Assembly (NCBI RefSeq): GCF_014636275.1
Contig: NZ_BMEB01000007.1
Location: forward strand, 1 to 64,000
Length of the DNA stretch: 64,000 nt
Source of the DNA: Cellulomonas carbonis
GTDB lineage: Bacteria; Actinomycetota; Actinomycetes; Actinomycetales; Cellulomonadaceae
Direction: 5' to 3'
Shown here in pieces: positions 42,797 to 50,779 of this stretch. The notes under the pieces were generated by a model that worked only from the letters and a program-made list of their open reading frames with translations, did no database searches and had not been told where the DNA came from. The translations under genes were made by a program, and so were the position numbers. Numbering within the stretch: position 1 is the stretch's first letter; each line of letters begins with the position of its first letter.

Positions 42797-43471
42797 TCAG
42801 GCGTCCGAGCCGCGCCCGTTGCCGTTGCCGCCGCCCGTGCGGACGCCCATCCCCATGCCGTTGCCCCTGCCGTTCGAGGTGCCGTCGCCCATGCGCACCC
42901 CGCCGACGGCCTCCTGGTCGACGAGCGCGGTGAAGCGCTCGGTGAGCTGCGCGGCCCGCTCGTCGGCCTCCTCCTGCGTGAGACGGCCCTCCTCGACGGC
43001 CGCCGCGAGGTGCTCGGTCGCGGCCGCGACGAGCGCGGCGACCAGCGCGTCCTCGTCGACCCCCTGCGCCTGGGCGACCGACGCGAGCGTCGCGCCGTCC
43101 TCCGCGAGCGCGGTGCGCAGATCGTCGGTGGTGAGACCGAGCGTCTCCGCGGCGACGTCGAGCGCGAGCCCGCGCGCGTGGCCGAGCCCCAGCCCGCGCG
43201 AGTGGCCGAAGCCGGGGCCCATCCCCCCGCCCCGCCCGGGAGCGAGCGCCGCCGACCCGTCGAGGGTCTCCGCGACGCGGTCCGCCTGCTCGTCCGTGAG
43301 CGTCCCGTCGTCGACGAGGTCCGCGAGCGCGTCGCGGATCGCCTCGACGCGACCCGTCGTCGTGCTGCTGCCGTCGTCCTCGGCGGCCGACGCGGCGGCC
43401 GCGAGGCCGAGCCCCGCGACGCCCATCGTCCCCGCGACCCCGGCTGCCACGAGCTTCCTGCTGATCCTCAT
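42797..43471 (-). CDS. secreted helical protein with Gly-rich C-terminus, unknown function
   Basis: A 224-residue protein with a Sec signal peptide (MRISRKLVAAGVAGTMGVAG, cleavage likely after ASA-AEDD). The mature part has two similar helical units (GTLTDEQADRVAETL and GRLTQEEADERAAQL) flanking a Gly/His-rich loop and a segment VAAETLGLTTDDLRTALAEDGATLASVA. This repeat type (LT.EQAD...) is frequent in secreted actinobacterial proteins of unknown role. The C-terminus is Gly/Asn-rich. GAGGAGGAG precedes ATG 43471. Confidence 0.75.
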   Translation of the reverse strand: MRISRKLVAAGVAGTMGVAGLGLAAAASAAEDDGSSTTTGRVEAIRDALADLVDDGTLTDEQADRVAETLDGSAALAPGRGGGMGPGFGHSRGLGLGHARGLALDVAAETLGLTTDDLRTALAEDGATLASVAQAQGVDEDALVAALVAAATEHLAAAVEEGRLTQEEADERAAQLTERFTALVDQEAVGGVRMGDGTSNGRGNGMGMGVRTGGGNGNGRGSDA

Positions 43472-43586
43472 GGTCGTCTCCTCCTCGTGGCCGGACCTGC
43501 GTCGGACCTGCCGATGGGACCACTGTGCTCCCACTGCCTGGGACCACGCTGTGACGACCCTCTGAGTTCACCGACCGACCCACCCT

Positions 43587-43648
43587 GTCGAGGTGAGGGT
43601 TGTGGTCGGCGTGTCGCGCGACACGCCGACCACAATCCTCACCTCGAC
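43587..43648. repeat. 62-bp palindromic element, copy 2
   Basis: Arms of 30 bases around a 2-base centre with one mismatch (a G-T wobble on RNA). It starts GTCGAGGTGAGG and ends CCTCACCTCGAC; the core TTGTGGTCGGCGTGTCG matches copy 1 at 24406-24467. This copy lies between divergent genes, so it is not a terminator for either. Its right arm ends 11 bases before the -10 box of cutC. Confidence 0.8.
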
Positions 43649-43659
43649 GGGCGTGTGGC

Positions 43660-43665
43660 TAGCGT
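43660..43665 (+). promoter_or_regulatory. -10 box of cutC
   Basis: TAGCGT, followed by GAGGGGAG as ribosome site before ATG 43694. The -35 position falls inside the right arm of palindrome copy 2. Confidence 0.45.
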
Positions 43666-43693
43666 CGCTGCTGGCACGACGAGGGGAGCGACC

Positions 43694-44458
43694 ATGACGG
43701 GGCGGTCCGACGGGCGACGTGTGGCGGTCGAGGTGGCCGTGCAGGACGTGGCCGGGGCGCGGGTCGCGGCGCGGGCCGGTGCCGACCGGGTCGAGCTGTG
43801 CGCGGCGCTCGGCGCGACGGGTGGTGTCACGCCCGGACCCGGGCTCGTCGCGCGCGTGCTCGAGGCGCTCGCGGACCTGGACGGATCGGACGCGCTCGGC
43901 GTGCACGTGCTGGTGCGACCGCGGCCGGGCGGCTTCGTGCACGACGCCGACGAGGCGGACGTGCTCGTCGCCGAGGTGCGGTCGGCCGTCGCGGCGGGCG
44001 CCGCGGGCGTCGTCGTCGGCGCGCTCACCGGGGCCGGGGTCGTCGACGCCGCCCTCGTCGCGCGGCTCGTCGACGCGGCGGACGGGCGGGAGGTGACGTT
44101 CCACCGCGCGCTCGACGTCGTCGCCGAGCCCCTGCGCGCCGTGGACCGGCTCGCGGACCTCGGCGTCGTGCGGGTCCTGACGTCGGGGGGCCGGCCGCGC
44201 GCGGCCGACGCCACCGTCGAGCTGCGCACGCTGGTCGCGCACGCAGCCGGCCGGCTGCAGGTCATGGCCGGCGGGGGAGTCGTGCCGGGCGACGTCGCCC
44301 GGCTCGTGCGCGCGGGGGTCGACGCGGTGCACCTCTCGGCCCGAGCGTCCGTGCCCGACCGCGGCCCGGCAGGGCCCGGCGGCGGGGCGGGTGGGGACCT
44401 GGACGTGACCGATGCGGCGCTGGTCGGGCAGGCCGTCGCCGCTGCGGCGACCGGGTGA
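43694..44458 (+). CDS. cutC: CutC family protein
   Basis: A 254-residue TIM-barrel protein of the CutC family: VAVEVAVQDVAGARVAARAGADRVELC near the start, then GGVTPGPGL, HVLVRPRPGGF, VTFHRALD, RVLTSGG and GGGVVPGDV. The order of motifs agrees with the family throughout. CutC was first linked to copper tolerance in E. coli, though its reaction is unsettled. It is a single gene, and a promoter box lies just upstream. Confidence 0.92.
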   Translation: MTGRSDGRRVAVEVAVQDVAGARVAARAGADRVELCAALGATGGVTPGPGLVARVLEALADLDGSDALGVHVLVRPRPGGFVHDADEADVLVAEVRSAVAAGAAGVVVGALTGAGVVDAALVARLVDAADGREVTFHRALDVVAEPLRAVDRLADLGVVRVLTSGGRPRAADATVELRTLVAHAAGRLQVMAGGGVVPGDVARLVRAGVDAVHLSARASVPDRGPAGPGGGAGGDLDVTDAALVGQAVAAAATG

Positions 44459-44618
44459 CGAGACCGGGCCCGTCCAGGACTTACTGACAGGTCGGAAAGT
44501 GTGGTTTGCTCCCGATGGGCCCGGTCTCATCGCCGCGGGCGGCCCCTCCGGTCGAACCCGACCGTCCGCTCCGGCGTCGTCGGGCCGTCCGCAAGTCACT
44601 CGACGGAGAGGACCTCGC

Positions 44619-46520
44619 ATGGACTCCCACCAGCCCCGGCGCCGACGTGCCCGCATCGCCGCACCGGCGGTGCTCGTCGCCGCCGCGACGGCGGTCGCCT
44701 CGTCGGCCGCCGCCGCACCGCCACGCCCCGCCGGACCGCCCGACCTCGGGTCCGACGTCGTCGTCCTCGACCCGAGCATGTCCACGGACGAGATCCAGGA
44801 GACGTTCGACGAGATCCACGCGCGCCAGGTCGACGCCGAGATGGGCACCGACCGCTACAGCCTGCTCTTCCTGCCCGGCGAGTACGGCTCGGCCGAGGAC
44901 CCGCTGCAGATCCAGGTCGGCTACTACACCGAGGTCGCGGGCCTCGGTGCCTCGCCGTCGGACGTGACGATCCACGGCAAGATCGAGACCTACAACCGGT
45001 GCCTCTCGGACGACCCGGCGAACCCGAACTGCATCGCGCTCGTCAACTTCTGGCGCACGCTGTCGAACCTCACGCTCGACATCGAGGCCGCCGGCCAGGA
45101 CGGCTGCCGCGCGTCGGCCAACTTCTGGGCCGTCTCGCAGGCCGTGTCGGTGCGGCGGGTCGACGTCCGCGCCGGCGAGGGCGACCCCGCCTTCTCGCTC
45201 ATGGACTACTGCACCGCCGGCCCGCAGTACGCGAGCGGCGGCTTCATCGCCGACTCCCGCTTCGGCGACGTGATCAACGGCTCCCAGCAGCAGTGGCTCA
45301 CGCGCAACAGCGAGGTCCGCAGCTGGTCCAACGCCGTCTGGAACCAGGTGTTCGCGGGCGTCGAGGGCGCCCCTGACGACGCGACCTTCCCCGACCCGCC
45401 CTACACGACGCTCGACGAGACGCCGCTGAGCCGTGAGAAGCCGTACCTGCACGTCGACGACGACGGGCGGTGGGCCGTGCGCGTCCCGTCCGCGCACGAG
45501 GGCACGCGCGGCATCACGTGGGCCGACGGCGAGACGCCGGGCCGGACGGTCCCGCTGAGCGACTTCTACGTCGCGTCGCCGGACGACTCCGTCCAGCACA
45601 TCAACAGCCAGCTCGCGCGGGGCAAGCACCTGCTCCTCACGCCCGGCGTCTACGACGTCGCGCGCACCATCGAGGTCCGCCGTGCCGGCACGGTCGTGCT
45701 CGGCATGGGCCACGCGACGCTCACCGCCGTGGACGGCGCGGTGCCGATGCGCGTCGCCGACCGCCCCGGCATCGTCGTCGCCGGCGTCACGATCGACGCG
45801 GGCACCGAGGAGTCGCCCGTGCTGCTCCAGGTCGGCGGCGACCGCCGCGGCGACGGCCACGCGTGGGGCCGCAGCGGCCGGGGCGAGCTCGACCCGATCA
45901 CGCTGAGCGACGTCTACTTCCGGGTGGGCGGTCCGCACGTCGGGCGCACCGACGTCGCGCTGCAGATCGACGCCGACGACGTCCTCGTGGACCACACCTG
46001 GGTGTGGCGCGGGGACCACGGCGTCGAGGGCTTCACCGAGGGCGTCAACGGCGACACGGAGCGCTGGCGCACCAACACGGGCCGCAACGGCGTCGTCGTC
46101 AACGGCGACCGGGTCACCGCGACGGGCCTGTTCGTCGAGCACTTCCAGGAGCACAACACGATCTGGAACGGCGAGGACGGCCGCGTCGTGCTCTACCAGA
46201 ACGAGCTGCCGTACGACCCGCCGACGCAGGCCGACTGGACCGAGCCCGACGGCACACTCGGCTGGGCCGGCTACAAGGTCGGCGACGACGTGCGGACCCA
46301 CGAGCTGTGGGGCGGCGGTGTCTACGTGTTCAACCAGAACAACCCGTCGATCGTCACCGAGAACGGGTTCGAGGTGCCGCAGACCGAGGGCGTCCGCCTC
46401 AACCACGTCATGACCGTCAACCTGAGCGCCGGCACCATCCGGCACGTCGTCAACGGCGTGGGCGGTCAGGTCGACAACACGAACACGGGTCAGCCCGCGT
46501 ACGTCGTCAGCTACCCCTGA
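44619..46520 (+). CDS. large secreted parallel beta-helix protein (so-called adenylyl cyclase group)
   Basis: A 633-residue protein with a twin-Arg-like, Arg-rich signal peptide (RRRRARIAAPAVLVAAATAVA). The mature part has repeated strand-turn units typical of pectate-lyase-like helices, conserved blocks VGYYTEVAGLGASP, CRASANFWAVSQ, YASGGFIADS, NGSQQQWLTRNS and VWNQVFSG-like (VWNQVFAGVEG). Streptomyces relatives are often labelled adenylyl cyclase, but no cyclase motif is present. The overall form suggests a polysaccharide-active or cell-wall-binding enzyme. GGAGAGGA precedes ATG 44619. Two hairpins follow. Confidence 0.8.
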   Translation: MDSHQPRRRRARIAAPAVLVAAATAVASSAAAAPPRPAGPPDLGSDVVVLDPSMSTDEIQETFDEIHARQVDAEMGTDRYSLLFLPGEYGSAEDPLQIQVGYYTEVAGLGASPSDVTIHGKIETYNRCLSDDPANPNCIALVNFWRTLSNLTLDIEAAGQDGCRASANFWAVSQAVSVRRVDVRAGEGDPAFSLMDYCTAGPQYASGGFIADSRFGDVINGSQQQWLTRNSEVRSWSNAVWNQVFAGVEGAPDDATFPDPPYTTLDETPLSREKPYLHVDDDGRWAVRVPSAHEGTRGITWADGETPGRTVPLSDFYVASPDDSVQHINSQLARGKHLLLTPGVYDVARTIEVRRAGTVVLGMGHATLTAVDGAVPMRVADRPGIVVAGVTIDAGTEESPVLLQVGGDRRGDGHAWGRSGRGELDPITLSDVYFRVGGPHVGRTDVALQIDADDVLVDHTWVWRGDHGVEGFTEGVNGDTERWRTNTGRNGVVVNGDRVTATGLFVEHFQEHNTIWNGEDGRVVLYQNELPYDPPTQADWTEPDGTLGWAGYKVGDDVRTHELWGGGVYVFNQNNPSIVTENGFEVPQTEGVRLNHVMTVNLSAGTIRHVVNGVGGQVDNTNTGQPAYVVSYP

Positions 46521-46528
46521 CGTCCGGG

Positions 46529-46565
46529 CGGCTCGGGCGCGGACACGTGCCGCGCACCCGAGCCG
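46529..46565. terminator. first hairpin after the beta-helix gene
   Basis: CGGCTCGGG (46529-46537) pairs with CCCGAGCCG (46557-46565), and inner GCGG/CCGC bases extend it. It begins 9 bases after the stop codon. Confidence 0.6.
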
Positions 46566-46582
46566 ACCGGGACGTGACCGAC

Positions 46583-46617
46583 GGAGGGTCGCCCGCGCAC
46601 CGCGCGGGCGACCCTCC
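46583..46617. terminator. second hairpin after the beta-helix gene
   Basis: A perfect 16-base stem, GGAGGGTCGCCCGCGC with GCGCGGGCGACCCTCC, and a 3-base loop ACC. It is the strongest hairpin in the window by stem length without mismatch and should separate this gene from the next. Confidence 0.7.
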
Positions 46618-46738
46618 GCCGTCAGCGGGCACGCCGGGCCCGCCCTCCGCACAGGCGGCAGGCGTACGGTGGCCGCAGGCCCGGGACGCACGCCCTCAGC
46701 TCGACGGCGGACCACCCGGCGCCATCGAGGAGGGCGTC

Positions 46739-47110
46739 ATGCCCGCCCAGCCCGAGACCACCCGCCACCGGCCGTCCGCGGCCGGCGCCACGCGCCCGGC
46801 GGAGAGGCCCACCACGCGTCGAGGTCCGTCGCCGACCCGCACCGGGAGGCAGGGACGGAACCGCACGCGCGCCGGAGCCGCGTGGGTCGGCATCTGCGTC
46901 GCCGCGCTCCTGCTCGTGGCGCTCATCGTCTTCATGCTCCAGAACACCGGACCCGTCGAGGTGACGTTCCTCGGGATGACCGGCACGGCCCCGCTCGGCC
47001 TCACGCTGCTCATCGCCGGCGTCGGCGTCGGGCTCGTCGCGCTCGTCATCGGGACCACGCGCATCACCCAGCTCCGGCACCGCCTCGGCGCCGGCCGCAC
47101 CCCGCGGTGA
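46739..47110 (+). CDS. LapA/DUF1049-domain membrane protein
   Basis: A 123-residue protein. Residues 1-45 are basic and disordered, then two helices (WVGICVAALLLVALIVFMLQN and LGLTLLIAGVGVGLVALVIG) flank GPVEVTFLGMTG, the pattern of LapA/DUF1049 proteins. CGAGGAGGG precedes ATG 46739 and a possible -10 box TACGGT lies at 46666-46671. These proteins are thought to assist LPS or envelope assembly in Gram-negatives; the actinobacterial role is unknown. Confidence 0.8.
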   Translation: MPAQPETTRHRPSAAGATRPAERPTTRRGPSPTRTGRQGRNRTRAGAAWVGICVAALLLVALIVFMLQNTGPVEVTFLGMTGTAPLGLTLLIAGVGVGLVALVIGTTRITQLRHRLGAGRTPR

Positions 47111-47208
47111 CCCGCGGCGCACCGCCGCCGCCCGACGTCCGGCCCACCCGCGCCCGCGGCGTGGTCACCCGTAGTACCGCGCACCACGACCTGATCGGCG
47201 CTGACCCC

Positions 47209-47748
47209 ATGCTGCACACCTCCGCACCCTCCGTCGACCCCGCCACCGAGGCCCCCGCCGAGATCCCCACCACCGAGACCCCCACCCCCGAGACCCCGGC
47301 CGCCGGGTCGCCCGCCGGCGAGTCCAGCACCGCGGTCCCGAACGGGCACCTCCGCCTCACCTCCGTCCTCGCCTCCGGGCTGCCGGCCGAGGTCGGCACG
47401 CCCGACGAGCCGCGCCGGTACACGGTGCCCGCGGTGTTCTCCCGTCAGGTGGGCCCGCGCGAGAAGGCGTACCTCGAGGACCCCTCGACGGCCCGCCGGC
47501 TCGCGGCGGACGGCCACCCCGGCGTCGAGCTGCGGGTCTCGGACCGTCGACTGCTGATCGGGAACACGACCCTCGCCGAGCTGCGCGACGGGCTCGCGTC
47601 GCGGATCGCCGCGGTGCTGCGCGAGATGGGCGACGCGATGGCCCAGGAGCAGACGCGGCTCGACGACGAGCGCAGCGAGCGCCTGGTCCACGAGCAGGAG
47701 CGTGCGGCAGCGGTCACCGCGCTGGCGGCAGACATCCGGTTCGACTGA
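47209..47748 (+). CDS. hypothetical protein with coiled-coil end
   Basis: A 179-residue protein I cannot place. Residues 1-45 are Pro/Thr/Glu-rich (TEAPAEIPTTETPTPETP). Residues 50-130 seem folded (RYTVPAVFSRQVGPREKAYLED, VELRVSDRRLLIGNTTLAELR). Residues 130-179 form a charged helix likely to be a coiled coil. No signal peptide is evident. The start at ATG 47209 lacks a strong ribosome site, and later starts such as ATG-less GTG codons cannot be excluded. Confidence 0.6.
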   Translation: MLHTSAPSVDPATEAPAEIPTTETPTPETPAAGSPAGESSTAVPNGHLRLTSVLASGLPAEVGTPDEPRRYTVPAVFSRQVGPREKAYLEDPSTARRLAADGHPGVELRVSDRRLLIGNTTLAELRDGLASRIAAVLREMGDAMAQEQTRLDDERSERLVHEQERAAAVTALAADIRFD

Positions 47749-47774
47749 GAGGCCCCCGGGGCGAGGGGGTCGCG

Positions 47775-49088
47775 TCAGCGCCGCGCGGGACCGGTCCCGC
47801 CGTCGTCGGCCTCCTCGCGTCCCCGGTGCTCGTCCGTGCCGCGGTCGTCCTCGACCGTCGGGTCCTCGTCGGCGTGCGCGATGTGCCGCAGCTCGCGCCA
47901 GATGAGCACGACGAACACCGCCGAGCCGACGAACGCGAACCAGAACGGCGCCGTGACGCCCCAGCGCTGGGCGAGCGCACCGCCGATGCCCGAGCCGACG
48001 ACGAGCCCGCCGAACACGCCGACCATGTTGACGCTGCCGACCCGCCCCTGGAGCGCGCTCGGCACCGCGCGCTGGCGAACGGTGGTCGACGTCGTGCCCC
48101 ACACGAACGCGTGCGCCCCGAACACGACGAAGATCACCATCGCGACCCAGGCCTGCCGCGTCAGCGCGAGCGCGAGGTGCGTGAGCGTCTCGATGACCAG
48201 GCCGATCCGCATGAGGTCCGCGAGGCTCACGCGGCGCGTGATCCAGCCGTACGCGGCGGTGCCCGCCAGGCCGCCGACCGCGCTCAGGGTCGTGAGCAGC
48301 CCGAAGCCGACCGCGCCCATGCCGAGACGTTCGGTCGCGTACAGGACGAGCACCGACCACGCGGCACCGAACGTGATGTTGAACGTGAAGATCGTCAGGA
48401 CGAGCGTGCGCACCGCGGCGTGCTGGCGCACCCAGCGGAACCCTTCCGCGATGTCGTGGCCCAGGTGAGACCCGGTGCGCTCGCGCCGGCCGTGCGCGGG
48501 CAGCACGAGGCGCGACGCGAGGACCGCGCCGAGCGCGACGAGGACCGCCTGGCTCGCGAAGGGCCACACGACGCCCGCGGCGAACAGCGCGGCGCCGAGC
48601 GGTGGCCCGGCGAGCTGGTTCATCGTGATGAACCCCGTCTGCAGGCGCGCGTTCGCGACGCCGAGGTCGACGCGGCGCACGAGCATCGGCAGGAGCGTCT
48701 GGGCGGCGTTGTCGGCGAACACCTCGGCCGTCGCGAGCGCGAACAAGGTCGCGAGGACGACCGCGACGGGCACGTCGCGCGTCGTCAGGGCGAGTGCCAG
48801 GACCACGAGCATCACGGCGCGCGCGAGGTCGACCGCGACGACGAGGAGGCGCCGGTCCAGCCGGTCCGACAGCGCGCCCGCGAGGAGCCCGAAGAGCAGC
48901 GGCGGCAGCCACTGGAGGGTCGCGGCGAGCGCGACGACGAAGGGTGACTCCGTGAGCGAGGCGACGAGGAGCGGACCCGCGGCGAGCGCGACGCCGTCGC
49001 CGAGGTTGCTCGCCCACGAGGAGCCGAGGAGCCAACGGAAGCCCGTCCCCAGGCGGCGGGGGAGGACGGTCTCGACGAGGCGGCTCAC
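47775..49088 (-). CDS. MFS transporter, EntS-like
   Basis: A 437-residue carrier with twelve hydrophobic segments and the MFS loop GLLAGALSDRLDRRLLVV between helices 2 and 3. The layout fits the MFS_3/EntS group of exporters (siderophores, macrolides). A charged tail (about 30 residues, Asp/Glu-rich) follows the last helix. It uses GTG 49088; TAGCAT lies 9 bases before it on the minus strand and could be its -10 box. The substrate is unknown. Confidence 0.87.
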   Translation of the reverse strand: MSRLVETVLPRRLGTGFRWLLGSSWASNLGDGVALAAGPLLVASLTESPFVVALAATLQWLPPLLFGLLAGALSDRLDRRLLVVAVDLARAVMLVVLALALTTRDVPVAVVLATLFALATAEVFADNAAQTLLPMLVRRVDLGVANARLQTGFITMNQLAGPPLGAALFAAGVVWPFASQAVLVALGAVLASRLVLPAHGRRERTGSHLGHDIAEGFRWVRQHAAVRTLVLTIFTFNITFGAAWSVLVLYATERLGMGAVGFGLLTTLSAVGGLAGTAAYGWITRRVSLADLMRIGLVIETLTHLALALTRQAWVAMVIFVVFGAHAFVWGTTSTTVRQRAVPSALQGRVGSVNMVGVFGGLVVGSGIGGALAQRWGVTAPFWFAFVGSAVFVVLIWRELRHIAHADEDPTVEDDRGTDEHRGREEADDGGTGPARR

Positions 49089-49168
49089 GAAGCGGTGATG
49101 CTACGCCCCGGGTCCGCTGCGACCTTGGTCCCCCGAGGGTCCCCCGGCAGGCGCGGACCCTGGGACCC

Positions 49169-49423
49169 GTGCTCTTCCTGCAAGGCCTGACCCACGACCC
49201 GTCGACCCGGACGCTGCGGGTCCGCATGGTCAACCCCAGCCGCACGCGGTGGGCGCTGTTCGAGTACCGGGACGTCCCCGAGGAGCTCTACGACCAGCTC
49301 CGGACGGCGGGCCCGGACCGCACGGGCGTCCTGGGCAGGCTCGGCGCCGAGCACGACGTGCGGCGCGTGGGGGAACCCGCGTGGCACCGCGCCGGGACGG
49401 TCGACGTCCGTCACGGCGGGTAG
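49169..49423 (+). CDS. small KTSC-like domain protein
   Basis: An 84-residue protein. RTLRVRMVNPSRTRWALFEYRDVPEELYDQL resembles the KTSC domain (quoted here in pieces: RTLRVRM, ALFEYRDVPEELYDQL), a small fold found alone or at the end of lysyl-tRNA synthetases. It is in a tight spot between the MFS gene and the DUF2236 gene. GTG 49169 is taken as start; no strong ribosome site is visible. The function is unknown. Confidence 0.55.
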   Translation: MLFLQGLTHDPSTRTLRVRMVNPSRTRWALFEYRDVPEELYDQLRTAGPDRTGVLGRLGAEHDVRRVGEPAWHRAGTVDVRHGG

Positions 49424-49426
49424 GGC

Positions 49427-50284
49427 TCACCCGACGCGTCGTCGTGCGACCCGCTCGTGCGGCCAGCACCGCACCGGGCGCGGGAGGAACGGCAGGACGG
49501 CCCGCACGGTGAGCCGCAGGACGGCGAACGCAGCACGCTCGCGTCGGCGCCAGGGCAGGCCGTACGCGATCCGGACCGCGGGCGGCAGCAGCCCCGCGGC
49601 GACCAGTGCGGGGAGGCGCCGCAGCCCGCGCGGGAGCACGGGCGGCGTCGGGTCGAGGACGTCGCGGGCCAGCCCGCGCGCCGTGCCGTCGACGGCGAGC
49701 GTGCTCGCGACGTGCTCGGTGACGAGCTCCTCGACGGACGCCCAGTCCGTCGTGAGGTCGCGGGCGTCGACGCCGAGCACGACGCCGAGCACGCCCATGT
49801 CCCGGTGGTAGGCGTCGCGCTCGTCGGGACCCAGCGGGCGGACGAACACCTCGGTCGCGCGGACCGCGGACCACTCGAGCGTCGTGAGGACCCACCGGGC
49901 GAGCGTGGGGTCCTGCGCGCGGTAGGGCGTGCCGGCGGCGACGTCTCCGACGCGCACCGGGAGCCGGCCGCGGACGGGGGCGTGCGCGCCCGCGACGCGC
50001 GCCGCGGCGCCGCGCACCTGCTCGGTGTCGCCGAACGTCACCGTCAGGACGGCGTCGAGCGTCCCGCGGAGGCGGCGCAGCGGGTCGTCGACGAAGTCGC
50101 TGTGCGCGGCGACCCCGGCCGCGACGAGCGGGTGCGCCACCTGGAGCAGCAGCGCGGCGGGGCCCGCGAGCAGGAGCGCGCGCTCACGTCCGACGCGCCA
50201 CGCCGCCGAGTCCGGGCCCAGCAGTCCCGGGTCGCCCGGTCGCCCCGGTGGGGGAGGGTCCGGGAAGAACCGCGAGAGCCGCAC
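49427..50284 (-). CDS. DUF2236/MpaB-like oxygenase
   Basis: A 285-residue helical protein of the oxygenase MpaB family (DUF2236, related to rubber oxygenase Lcp). It shows ALLLAGPAALLLQVAHPLVAAGV near residue 35 and DFVDDPLRRLRGTLD after it, plus the RDMGVLG region. In Lcp-type enzymes conserved His residues bind haem b; QVAHP contains one. GAGGAGG precedes GTG 50284. It is a single gene and its substrate is unknown. Confidence 0.8.
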   Translation of the reverse strand: MRLSRFFPDPPPPGRPGDPGLLGPDSAAWRVGRERALLLAGPAALLLQVAHPLVAAGVAAHSDFVDDPLRRLRGTLDAVLTVTFGDTEQVRGAAARVAGAHAPVRGRLPVRVGDVAAGTPYRAQDPTLARWVLTTLEWSAVRATEVFVRPLGPDERDAYHRDMGVLGVVLGVDARDLTTDWASVEELVTEHVASTLAVDGTARGLARDVLDPTPPVLPRGLRRLPALVAAGLLPPAVRIAYGLPWRRRERAAFAVLRLTVRAVLPFLPRPVRCWPHERVARRRVG

Positions 50285-50502
50285 GCGTGCCTCCTCGGGA
50301 CGAGACCGCCCGCAGCCGCGGCCGGTCGGACCATCGTGCCCGAGAGGGATCCGCACCGGGGGTGCCCGCCGAGCGACCATCCGCGACCCACGCCTCCGTC
50401 GCACCTGCGGATTCCGTCGTCGGGGCCGCTTGTCACTGATGGAGTCATCGGAGTCACAGGCTCGGGGCGACCGATCGAGTCGCCGATCGGCCTTCGCGCA
50501 GT

Positions 50503-50531
50503 TTGACGCACGGGGCGGGCGGACTCATACT
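50503..50531 (+). promoter_or_regulatory. promoter upstream of the helicase-like gene
   Basis: TTGACG (50503-50508), 17 bases, CATACT (50526-50531). The predicted first transcribed base is near 50538, exactly where a strong hairpin begins. The message would have a leader of about 240 bases before GTG 50780, or could encode an extended protein from GTG 50543. Confidence 0.55.
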
Positions 50532-50537
50532 CGTCCT

Positions 50538-50580
50538 CGACGGTGCGCATCGCCTGCCCCCTGCGCGGTGCGCACCGTCG
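50538..50580 (+). other. perfect inverted repeat at the predicted transcript start
   Basis: CGACGGTGCGCA (50538-50549) pairs with TGCGCACCGTCG (50569-50580), a 12-base perfect stem with a 19-base loop. Situated at the 5' end of the transcript, it could stabilise the message, form a small RNA, or bind a regulator as DNA. The rest of 50285-50779 shows no gene. Confidence 0.5.
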
Positions 50581-50766
50581 TCATGTCCGGACTTTCCCGG
50601 GCCGGCCGCGCCGACGCGTTGCCCGCACGCTCCTCCTGCCCTCGCCCGGGCACCCTCCCTGCGCTCCCGCCGACGGCGACGCGCTCGCGGCCGAGGTCGC
50701 TGCCCTGGGGGCCCGCGTCACCCCGTGCGCCCGGCGCGCCAGCCCGACCGCCGCGGGCGGGGCGGT

Positions 50767-50772
50767 TAGCGT
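50767..50772 (+). promoter_or_regulatory. -10 box for leaderless transcript of the helicase-like gene
   Basis: TAGCGT, 7 bases, then GTG 50780. The intervening GGAGG is too close to serve as a normal ribosome site. Confidence 0.5.
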
Positions 50773-50779
50773 GGAGGCC

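Noticed and set aside
38565..43565. A 1666-codon open frame on the plus strand across two minus-strand genes and the repeat island
   Set aside because: It is antisense to well-supported genes (GGDEF-EAL and oxygenase), is Arg/Glu/Val-rich as expected for a GC-forced shadow frame, and shows no domain.
44619..46520. Adenylyl cyclase as annotated for relatives
   Set aside because: No cyclase catalytic motif is visible; the protein is secreted and has beta-helix repeats.
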